NCBI GenBank assembly: GCA_900555195.1
Contig: USKC01000232.1
Coordinates: 1-5,329, forward strand
Origin: an uncultured Lachnospiraceae bacterium
GTDB taxonomy: Bacteria; Bacillota; Clostridia; Lachnospirales; Lachnospiraceae
DNA length: 5,329 nucleotides
Reading direction: 5' to 3'
Part shown: piece after piece, positions 1 through 5,329 of the stretch
How the letters are laid out: each line of letters starts with the position of its first letter
How positions within the stretch are numbered: the first letter of the stretch is position 1
Translations under genes and position numbers: made by a program
The notes under the pieces: generated by a model
The model's input: only the letters and a program-made list of their open reading frames with translations
Database searches by the model: none
Told to the model about the DNA's origin: nothing

Positions 1-824
1 GTAGCAGTGCGTGCAGCCGCACAGATTTCTGGATTTTGAAGACAGAAGCCATGGAACAGATAATCAATGATAAAGAGCTGGCCAATTTTCGCGGCAATGG
101 ATCCAGACTGAAGGGGGCTTTCGTTGGGGCCGCATAAAAGGCTTACATCAGCCAGCATCGCAGCGGGTGAATTGGAAAAATGGGTAATCAAGATGATCGC
201 GGCTCCGTTGCTTTTGGCCGGCTTTAATACATCCAGCATGTCTTTGGTTGCGCCGGAGTAGGAAAAGAAAAGAATCGCGTCATCTTTTGTGCAGAGGGCA
301 GATGCAGTTGCCTGCAGATGAGAATCTGCAATATGAATAAAACTGGAAGAAGCAGTGGAAAAACGGGCCCAGGCTTCCATTGCCATTACATTGCTGCCGC
401 CCTGTCCAAAGCAGTAAACTTTTCTGGCACGGGAAAGGAGGGAAATGGCTTTTTGTGCAGATGCTTCATTGGTAAGGGCTAACGTTTCACTTAGAGCAGA
501 CACATCAATTTGATATAGGCGGCGGCAGAGATTGTCAAAGCTGCTTCCATCCTCATTGGGGCTTTCCAATGCAGGGTCAACGGATGTAGCCGTGGAATCC
601 ACTTTGGCGAGGGCAAGCTTGAAATCATTATATCCAACTAACCCCAGCATCTTGCAGAAACGGGTGATTGTTGCTTCTGAAACACAGCTAGCTTCAGCCA
701 GCGTGGTGATGGACATATACTGTGCTTCCGACTTGTGCGCTAGAATATAATCGGCCAGTTTTTTGCTGGATCGGGTAAGTGTGTTGTAATGATTGGCGAT
801 GGAATCAAGAATGTTGGCTTGCAT
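1..824 (-). CDS. RpiR/MurR-family transcriptional regulator (HTH + SIS), 3' end cut off by window edge
   Basis: Reading leftward from an ATG at 824, the frame stays open for 274 codons to the window edge, with no stop. Residues 1-76 match the N-terminal HTH of RpiR proteins: a LADYIL helix (23-28), SITTLAEASCVSEATITRFC (38-57) as the helix-turn-helix, and a GYNDFKLALA end (64-73). Residues about 128-260 form a SIS sugar-phosphate-binding domain, with a CFGQGGSN loop (138-145) and the typical SYSGATKD loop (188-195). Family members are about 280-290 aa, so only a short C-terminal tail is missing. The start has an ideal GGAGGT site six bases upstream. RpiR proteins bind DNA as dimers or tetramers and respond to phosphosugars; the NanR regulators of several Firmicutes and Vibrio belong here. 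Divergent placement next to a lyase and transporter operon suggests it controls that operon and itself. The family call is very secure; the ligand is inferred. Confidence 0.93.
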   Translation of the reverse strand, partial: MQANILDSIANHYNTLTRSSKKLADYILAHKSEAQYMSITTLAEASCVSEATITRFCKMLGLVGYNDFKLALAKVDSTATSVDPALESPNEDGSSFDNLCRRLYQIDVSALSETLALTNEASAQKAISLLSRARKVYCFGQGGSNVMAMEAWARFSTASSSFIHIADSHLQATASALCTKDDAILFFSYSGATKDMLDVLKPAKSNGAAIILITHFSNSPAAMLADVSLLCGPNESPLQSGSIAAKIGQLFIIDYLFHGFCLQNPEICAAARTA

Positions 825-830
825 GATGAA

Positions 831-836
831 ACCTCC
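831..836 (-). promoter_or_regulatory. Ribosome binding site of the RpiR regulator gene
   Basis: The minus strand reads GGAGGT, six bases before the ATG at 824. This is a near-perfect Shine-Dalgarno sequence. It fixes the regulator's start, and no competing in-frame start has a comparable site. Confidence 0.85.
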
Positions 837-868
837 GTTTTGATATCTCGTGAGTGGAATTCAAATCC

Positions 869-881
869 AAAATCTGATTTT
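869..881. promoter_or_regulatory. Perfect 13-bp palindrome, candidate regulator operator
   Basis: AAAATC and GATTTT are perfect inverted arms around one central T. The site lies just downstream of the predicted transcription start of the regulator gene, where a bound dimer would block its transcription. It also sits inside the divergent region shared with the lyase operon. RpiR proteins usually bind short inverted repeats, so this is a reasonable operator candidate. The AT-rich background means chance cannot be excluded. Confidence 0.4.
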
Positions 882-890
882 CTGTATTTT

Positions 891-919
891 ATTATAAATG
901 ATTTTTTGTATGAAAACAA
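891..919 (-). promoter_or_regulatory. Sigma-A-type promoter of the RpiR regulator gene
   Basis: On the minus strand, a TTGTTT -35 box (919-914) is followed after exactly 17 bases by a consensus TATAAT -10 box (896-891). Transcription would start near 884-885, giving a leader of about 60 bases before the regulator's ATG. No equally good plus-strand promoter for the lyase operon was found. The best plus-strand candidates are weak (TTGATA at 840-845 with TCAAAT at 861-866, only 15 bases apart; TTCAAA at 860-865 with TGTATT at 883-888, 17 apart). The operon may therefore need an activator, or its promoter may overlap this one. Confidence 0.65.
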
Positions 920-926
920 TGATTTT
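897..926. repeat. Direct repeat AATGATTTT, two copies 21 bp apart, at the promoter
   Basis: AATGATTTT occurs at 897-905 and again at 918-926, a period of 21 bp or about two DNA turns. A third related copy, TCTGATTTT (873-881), is half of the adjacent palindrome. The first copy lies in the spacer of the regulator promoter and the second overlaps its -35 end. Same-face spacing fits cooperative regulator binding, but the sequence is AT-rich and function is unproven. Confidence 0.35.
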
Positions 927-937
927 GCAGGCATCAG

Positions 938-949
938 AAAAACGTTTTT
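938..949. promoter_or_regulatory. 12-bp palindrome upstream of the lyase, possible operator
   Basis: AAAAACGTTTTT is a perfect palindrome ending 20 bases before the lyase ATG. Its centre resembles the CG core of CcpA cre sites, but the flanking conserved TG and CA positions do not fit. It is better described as an unassigned palindrome that could bind the RpiR regulator or another dimeric protein. Confidence 0.3.
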
Positions 950-955
950 TGAGAG

Positions 956-963
956 AGGAAAGG
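956..963 (+). promoter_or_regulatory. Ribosome binding site that sets the lyase start
   Basis: A purine-rich AGGAAAGG ends six bases before the ATG at 970 and lies within a longer AG-rich run beginning near 951. In-frame ATGs at 898, 910 and 919 have no such site and would add residues that match nothing at the N-terminus of the lyase family. This decides for 970 as the start. Confidence 0.75.
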
Positions 964-969
964 AAAGGT

Positions 970-1893
970 ATGAAAGACATTTCAAAGTATCAGGGAATTA
1001 TTCCAGCGTTTTACGCTTGTTATGATGAAAAAGGGGAGATCAGCCCTGTGGCTGTGGAGAAGCTGACCCGACATCTGATGAAAAAAGGAGTAAAAGGGGT
1101 ATACGTAGGGGGATCCTCTGGAGAATGTATTTACCAGAATGTAGAAGAAAGAAAAGTAGTTTTAGAGCATGTGATGAAAGCAGCAGAGGGGAAGCTTACG
1201 GTTATTGCTCATGTAGCCTGCAACAATTCGGCGGACAGTATGGAACTAGCGGCCCATGCAGAAGAATTGGGAGTAGATGCGATTGCGGCGATTCCGCCGA
1301 TTTATTTTCATCTTCCGGAGCATGCGATTGCTCAGTACTGGAATGACATTTCCTCTGCAGCCCCCAATACAGATTTTGTGATTTATAATATTCCCCAGCT
1401 GGCTGGCGTGGCGCTCACCATGTCGCTTTTTAAGAGAATGCTGAAGAATCCTAGAGTTGCGGCAGTGAAAAACAGTTCAATGCCAGTGCAGGATATTCAA
1501 ATGTTTAAAATGGAAGGAGGGGAGGACTTCGTTGTATTTAACGGTCCTGATGAACAGCTGGTTTCTGGCTTGGCCATCGGCGCGGACGGTGGAATCGGCG
1601 GCACTTATGGCGTAATGCCGGAGCTTTACCTGCGTATTATGGAACTGATGCGAAAAGGCAAGGTGAAAGATGCAAGAGAAATTCAGTATACGGCTAATTC
1701 GATTATTGATGCGATGTGTTCTTGTCATGGAAATCTGTACGCAGTAATGAAAGAAATCCTGCGAATTAGGGAAGGATTAGATATCGGTGGCGTGCGGAAG
1801 CCTCTGGCAAATCTGGTTTCGGAAGACATGGATCAGGTGAAAGTTTGCGTGACGATGATTGATGAGGCGGTAGCAAAATATCAGACCGTATAA
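970..1893 (+). CDS. N-acetylneuraminate lyase-like class I aldolase (DapA/NanA superfamily)
   Basis: The 307-aa cytoplasmic TIM-barrel protein has the normal family length. It carries the superfamily motif GGSSGE (47-52), the catalytic tyrosine in VIYNIP (Y139) and the Schiff-base lysine in AAVKNSS (K167), with the same 28-residue spacing as E. coli NanA Y137/K165. The NG-x-DE motif (191-195) and GADGGIGGTY (204-213) are typical of the sialic acid lyase branch rather than true dihydrodipicolinate synthase. Expected reaction: reversible cleavage of N-acetylneuraminate to pyruvate and N-acetylmannosamine. One oddity is that the serine at E. coli position 208, near the substrate's polyol tail, is glycine here (G211). 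Start 970 is chosen over the in-frame ATG at 898 on the ribosome binding site. It is first gene of the operon with a transporter behind it. Alternatives are a lyase for a modified sialic acid or another 2-keto-3-deoxy acid. The family is sure, the exact substrate less so. Confidence 0.85.
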   Translation: MKDISKYQGIIPAFYACYDEKGEISPVAVEKLTRHLMKKGVKGVYVGGSSGECIYQNVEERKVVLEHVMKAAEGKLTVIAHVACNNSADSMELAAHAEELGVDAIAAIPPIYFHLPEHAIAQYWNDISSAAPNTDFVIYNIPQLAGVALTMSLFKRMLKNPRVAAVKNSSMPVQDIQMFKMEGGEDFVVFNGPDEQLVSGLAIGADGGIGGTYGVMPELYLRIMELMRKGKVKDAREIQYTANSIIDAMCSCHGNLYAVMKEILRIREGLDIGGVRKPLANLVSEDMDQVKVCVTMIDEAVAKYQTV

Positions 1894-1942
1894 ATTTAGG
1901 CGCAAAGAAGAAAATGAAAAATCATGTAAAGAGAGGAGAAAG

Positions 1943-3505
1943 ATGATGAAGAAAAGATATTTGTTGGCAGTATCTGTGGCGACAGTAGTTTGTGCTTGCT
2001 TAGGTGCCTGTGGAAATAGCTCCGAGATAGAAGAAACGCAGCAAGCGGCGGAAAATGCAGGTGATGAAGAAGCGGTTACTATCGTATCCTTGAATATTAA
2101 TAATAATCTGGATAAGGAAAGTGAGCAGAGAGATAAAATTCACCAGATTATTATGGATGAAACAGGGGTTGATCTTCAGCTGGTCATGATTCCATCGGAT
2201 CAGCTTGCCACGCAGGCAAATCTTATGCTGGCTGGAAAAGAGCAGCTGGATATTATCCCGTGTATTGGAATGACGGATGCACAGAATTTAAAAAACAGTG
2301 GTGCGGTTCGAATGATTACTCAGGAAGAGTTAGATCAGTACCCGTATTTGCGGGATTCTTTCCCCAAGGAGTCTTGGGATGCGGTTCGGATGGGAGATGA
2401 GTATCTGGGAATTCCTTTCGTGGGAGCGCAGACAATTCCCGCTCTTGTGGCAGTGCGGAATGACTGGGTTGATCAGCTTGGGGAGACAATGCCGGAAACA
2501 TTGGAAGAATATGAGGCGCTTTTAAAACAGTTTAAGGAAAATGATTTGGACGGAAATGGTCAGGACGATACCATTCCTTTGATTGCCGATACGGTTGATG
2601 AATTGGAACAGGCATTCCTTCCCTTTTTTACACAGACAGGAGCATACTGGTACTTTGATGAGGAAGAGCAGTTGTTAAAGCCTTATGAGATGGATGAAGG
2701 ATATCCAGAGTTCCTGGAGACCATGAGAAGATGGATCGATGAGGGCTATTTGTTTGATCAGATTGCCACAACATCGAAGCAGGACAAGTTAAGCTATGTG
2801 GCGCAAAATAAGGTCGGGAGTACAGCAGGGACCTGGACTCGCTTCCTGTATAGTGGAATTGAAGTATTGGCACAGACGTATCCGGATATACGGTATGAAT
2901 TTGTAACGCCAAAGGGAAGTGACCATGCAGCAAATAAATATACCAGTTCACAGTTTGCCAAGGGCGTGACGCTGATTACTTCTACCTGTGAGCATCCGGA
3001 AAAAGCGCTGGAATATTTAAACTATCAGTGTTCACCAGAAGGACAGACTATTACGACTTATGGAATCGAAGGGGAAAACTACACCGTAGATCCGGAAACT
3101 GGAAAATATCAGATTATTTCCGACAGTCCTACGGACTGGACAACGGCACAGTATTACATCCTTTATAACCTTCATGAGGGATTTGGCGAGTGGAGAACGG
3201 ATCTTTGGCCTTTAGATACTTATACATACAACTTAATGAACGAGATGAATGAGGAATTAAAGGCTATGGATACTGTTACGCCTCCGGATTCTATTACCCC
3301 TTATGATGTAAGCAAGTATGAAGCACAGAGAAGCATGAATGATCTGGCAACGCTGCTTTCTGAGGCTAAGGGAAAGATTTTTGCAGGAACTATGTCAGTT
3401 GATGAATGGCCGAATGTAATGGAACAGTGGAAAGAAATTGGAGGGAATCAGCTGATTCAGGATAAAACAACGCAGTTTCTTGAGAATCAAAATAGCAGCA
3501 AGTAA
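1943..3505 (+). CDS. ABC transporter extracellular solute-binding lipoprotein (family 1, LipO/YtcQ-like)
   Basis: The 520-aa protein begins with a lipoprotein signal: MMKKR, a hydrophobic stretch (7-20) and the lipobox LGAC, so C23 would be lipidated and anchor the mature protein outside the membrane. An acidic linker (28-45) follows. The body shows family 1 features, including the segment VAVRNDWVDQLG (169-180), PETLEEYEALLKQFKEND (184-201) and an EF-hand-like acidic loop DLDGNGQDDTIPL (201-213) common in this group. The length of about 500-550 aa fits LipO/YtcQ-type proteins, which work with LplB/LplC-like permeases, and two such permeases follow directly. GAGAGGAG (1931-1938) is the ribosome binding site; ATG 1943 or 1946 could both be used, a one-residue difference. 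The gap after the lyase is 49 bp with no terminator, so they are probably cotranscribed. The cargo cannot be read from the sequence. Sialic acid or a sialylated or uronate glycan is inferred from the lyase. Confidence 0.88.
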   Translation: MMKKRYLLAVSVATVVCACLGACGNSSEIEETQQAAENAGDEEAVTIVSLNINNNLDKESEQRDKIHQIIMDETGVDLQLVMIPSDQLATQANLMLAGKEQLDIIPCIGMTDAQNLKNSGAVRMITQEELDQYPYLRDSFPKESWDAVRMGDEYLGIPFVGAQTIPALVAVRNDWVDQLGETMPETLEEYEALLKQFKENDLDGNGQDDTIPLIADTVDELEQAFLPFFTQTGAYWYFDEEEQLLKPYEMDEGYPEFLETMRRWIDEGYLFDQIATTSKQDKLSYVAQNKVGSTAGTWTRFLYSGIEVLAQTYPDIRYEFVTPKGSDHAANKYTSSQFAKGVTLITSTCEHPEKALEYLNYQCSPEGQTITTYGIEGENYTVDPETGKYQIISDSPTDWTTAQYYILYNLHEGFGEWRTDLWPLDTYTYNLMNEMNEELKAMDTVTPPDSITPYDVSKYEAQRSMNDLATLLSEAKGKIFAGTMSVDEWPNVMEQWKEIGGNQLIQDKTTQFLENQNSSK

Positions 3506-3530
3506 TCAGGAATGAAACGGGGGATGCGGA

Positions 3531-4460
3531 GTGAAAAATCAAACAAGTCTTCGAAAAAGAATGAAAAAATATTGGCTGATCTATTTAATGATGCTTCCTG
3601 GGCTGCTGTATTTGATTATCTTTCAATTTATTCCAATGTACGGCGTTGTAATTGCGTTTCAGGATTATCAGCCTTTTGGCGGATTGGAGAAGATATTATT
3701 TGATCCAGTCTGGGTAGGGTTTAAGCATTTTAAGGAATTTTTCAGTTCTTACTATTTTACAAGAACATTGGTGAACACCTTAATTATCAACTTTTCGAAA
3801 TTAATTTTGGCTTCGGTAGCTTCATTGATTCTCGCTTTAATGATCAACGAACTGAGAAACCAGAAATTCAAAAAGGTGACGCAGACAATTTCCTATTTGC
3901 CTCATTTTTTGTCCTATGTAATTATTGCCGGAATTGTACAGTTTGTGTTTTCACCAGTCCATGGACCGGTCAATACAGTGCTGAACAGTCTGGGACTTGA
4001 TACTATTGAGTTTATAGGGAACGAAAAATATTTCCGGCAGATTATCATAGGAACACATGTGTGGTCGACCATCGGATGGGGAAGTATTGTGTATCTTGCA
4101 GCGCTTTCCGGTGTATCGCAGGAGTTGTATGAAAGTGCAGATTTGGATGGAGCTACCAGAATTCAGAAGATGCTTCATATCAGCATTCCGTCAATTGCAC
4201 CGATTATCGTAATTATGCTGATTCTGGATCTGGGGAAGGTTCTGGATCAGGGGTATGAGCTGATTCTGCTTCTGTATTCGCCTGCGGTGTACAGTGTTGG
4301 AGATATTATTGATACATATGTGTACAGGGAAGGTATTTTGAATGTAAACTATTCCTATTCCGCGGCAGTAGGCTTGTTTAAGAATATTGTAGCGCTGGTA
4401 CTGGTTCTTGCTTCTAATCGTTTTGTGAAAATTTTTGATAAAGAGTTAGGAGTCTGGTGA
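3531..4460 (+). CDS. ABC transporter permease, LplB-like (COG4209 type)
   Basis: The 309-aa membrane protein has about six hydrophobic segments (roughly 15-38, 80-105, 121-143, 170-195, 219-237 and 277-297). The opening LPGLLYLIIFQFIPMYGVVI (22-41), then AFQDYQPFGG, is typical of LplB/YteP/UgpA-like permeases of carbohydrate importers. The cytoplasmic EAA loop that docks the ATPase is clear at 201-220 (ES-A---DG---------ISIP). It would pair with the next permease to form the channel for the upstream lipoprotein. The start is GTG at 3531: an in-frame stop at 3513-3515 blocks longer versions, and a GGGGG run (3519-3523) sits seven bases upstream. The alternative ATG at 3561 has a poor site and would trim the N-terminal basic residues. 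It starts 25 bp after the binding protein with no terminator. Confidence 0.9.
   Translation: MKNQTSLRKRMKKYWLIYLMMLPGLLYLIIFQFIPMYGVVIAFQDYQPFGGLEKILFDPVWVGFKHFKEFFSSYYFTRTLVNTLIINFSKLILASVASLILALMINELRNQKFKKVTQTISYLPHFLSYVIIAGIVQFVFSPVHGPVNTVLNSLGLDTIEFIGNEKYFRQIIIGTHVWSTIGWGSIVYLAALSGVSQELYESADLDGATRIQKMLHISIPSIAPIIVIMLILDLGKVLDQGYELILLLYSPAVYSVGDIIDTYVYREGILNVNYSYSAAVGLFKNIVALVLVLASNRFVKIFDKELGVW
4448..4452 (+). promoter_or_regulatory. Ribosome binding site of the second permease, inside the first permease gene
   Basis: AGGAG lies in the last codons of the upstream permease, nine bases before the ATG at 4462. The upstream TGA ends at 4460, leaving one base between stop and start. This arrangement favours translational coupling and balanced amounts of the two channel subunits. 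Confidence 0.7.
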
Positions 4461-4461
4461 T

Positions 4462-5329
4462 ATGGGGAAAAAGAAGATTCATCTTTTTGACGTAATTAAT
4501 GTAATTTTGCTGGTACTTCTGTGCGCAGTAATCATTGTCCCAATTATTTTTGTTATTAACCAGTCGCTGATGAGCAATGAAGATATCTTAAAGTACGGAT
4601 TTACACTGATTCCAAAATCCATCAATTGGGACGCCTATGAGTACCTCCTAATTAAAAATAGCGCACTTTTGAAATCCTGTGCAGTTAGTATCGGTGTTAC
4701 ACTTTTCGGAACAGCAGCCAATCTGGTGGTAACGAGCATGTACGCTTATGGTTTATCGAAGAAAGATCTTCCGTTCCGCGGGATTCTTACTTTCGCTGTA
4801 TTTATTACCATGATTTTTAATGGTGGACTGATCCCCAAGTACTTGCTGGTGACTTCCCTTGGATTAAAGAACAGCTTCCTGGCTCTGGTGCTGCCGATTT
4901 TAATGGTTGCATGGAATACGTTGATTTTGCGTAATTTCTTCCAGGCAATTCCAGATGGACTCCTGGAAGCAGCCAGACTGGATGGTGCAGATGAAATCCA
5001 GCTGTTTACTAAAGTTGTTCTTCCTTTGTCCAAGTCTGCGATTGCTACTGTCGGTCTGTTTTATGCAGTAAAACATTGGAATGCATGGTTTGATGCATCC
5101 ATCTTTCTTTCGGATAAGTCGAAGTGGCCGATGCAGCTGATGCTAAAGGAAATGTTGAATTCCATGCAGATTGCGTCCAGTTCTGGTGCTATCGACTCAA
5201 TTGCTTCCACGCTTCCCACAGAAAGCGTGAAAGCAGCGGCGATTATTATTACTGCTTTGCCGATTATTATGGTATATCCGTTTGTGCAGAAATATTTTGT
5301 GAAAGGAGTAATGGTAGGCTCTGTTAAGG
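4462..5329 (+). CDS. ABC transporter permease, LplC/YtcP-like (COG0395 type), last residue(s) and stop beyond window
   Basis: The frame is open from ATG 4462 to the edge, giving 289 residues and one extra base. The visible end, KGVMVGSVK, matches the usual C-terminus of YtcP/LplC-like permeases (KGVM-G-VKG), so the gene is complete except for about one residue and the stop. Hydrophobic segments lie near 11-33, 71-97, 108-131, 138-157, 193-212 and 257-276. The EAA loop is textbook: EAARLDGADEIQLFTKVVLP at 169-188, with E169, A170, A171, G175, L187 and P188. FNGGLIPKYLLV (119-130) is another family hallmark. It should form the heterodimeric membrane channel with the permease one base upstream. 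No ATP-binding gene has appeared by the edge, as is usual for this transporter class, which commonly borrows a shared ATPase. Confidence 0.9.
   Translation, partial: MGKKKIHLFDVINVILLVLLCAVIIVPIIFVINQSLMSNEDILKYGFTLIPKSINWDAYEYLLIKNSALLKSCAVSIGVTLFGTAANLVVTSMYAYGLSKKDLPFRGILTFAVFITMIFNGGLIPKYLLVTSLGLKNSFLALVLPILMVAWNTLILRNFFQAIPDGLLEAARLDGADEIQLFTKVVLPLSKSAIATVGLFYAVKHWNAWFDASIFLSDKSKWPMQLMLKEMLNSMQIASSSGAIDSIASTLPTESVKAAAIIITALPIIMVYPFVQKYFVKGVMVGSVK

Noticed and set aside
532..750. 72-codon plus-strand frame
   Set aside because: It is antisense to the HTH part of the RpiR gene, which is far better supported by domain matches and a GGAGG site.
938..950. Catabolite-repression (cre) site for CcpA
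   Set aside because: Only the central AA-x-CG core fits; the outer TG and C positions are wrong, so it is listed as an unassigned palindrome.
740..1025. Open frames across the divergent region on both strands (minus 740-985, plus 789-1025)
   Set aside because: They overlap the RpiR gene, the promoter region or the lyase in other frames, have no family-like motifs, and lack good ribosome binding sites.
970..1893. Dihydrodipicolinate synthase (dapA) for lysine synthesis
   Set aside because: The GADGGIG and NG-x-DE motifs and the YVGGS-x-GE form point to the sialic acid lyase branch, and the transporter and RpiR context is catabolic.
3512..3703. 63-codon plus-strand frame starting just after the binding protein
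   Set aside because: It overlaps the first permease in another frame; the permease frame has transmembrane segments and an EAA loop, and this one has nothing recognisable.
5208..5229. Hairpin CACGCTT / AAGCGTG with an 8-base loop
   Set aside because: It lies inside the second permease coding frame and has no following T-run, so it is not an intrinsic terminator; a 7-bp stem can occur by chance.
1..5329. CRISPR array, tRNA/rRNA genes, insertion sequence or phage elements
   Set aside because: No regularly spaced repeats, transposase or integrase motifs, or RNA-gene-like sequences were seen; nearly all of the window is covered by five ordinary genes.

Overview
The window looks like a catabolic locus from a gut-type Firmicute, most likely a Clostridia/Lachnospiraceae member. 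This rests on moderate-to-low GC, strong GGAGG-type Shine-Dalgarno sites, a lipoprotein-anchored family 1 solute-binding protein and LplB/LplC-type permeases. The placement is inferred from gene style; no marker gene is present.

Layout: positions 1-824 (minus strand) hold most of an RpiR-family regulator (HTH plus SIS sugar-phosphate domain) whose C-terminus runs off the left edge. Positions 825-969 are a 145-bp divergent control region. It holds a good minus-strand sigma-A-type promoter for the regulator, a perfect 13-bp palindrome near the predicted transcription start, a direct repeat at two-helical-turn spacing, and a second 12-bp palindrome just before the plus-strand operon. The plus strand then reads as one operon: an N-acetylneuraminate lyase-like class I aldolase (970-1893), a lipoprotein solute-binding protein (1943-3505), and two ABC permeases (3531-4460 and 4462 to the right edge, the last missing roughly one residue and the stop). 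Gaps are 49, 25 and 1 bp, and none contains a terminator.

Working model: the lipoprotein captures an acidic sugar or glycan fragment and the two permeases import it. The lyase cleaves the 2-keto-3-deoxy acid (sialic acid or a relative) to pyruvate plus an aldose such as ManNAc, and the RpiR protein senses a downstream sugar phosphate through its SIS domain. No ATPase subunit is visible, so energy probably comes from a shared MsmX/MsmK-type ATPase elsewhere. No nanE, nanK, nagA/nagB or sialidase gene is in the window, so sialic acid is an inference. The locus is not a radically new system. Its most interesting points are the pairing of an LplABC-like transporter with a sialic-acid-type lyase, a serine-to-glycine change in the lyase substrate pocket, and the palindromes and repeats between the divergent genes.
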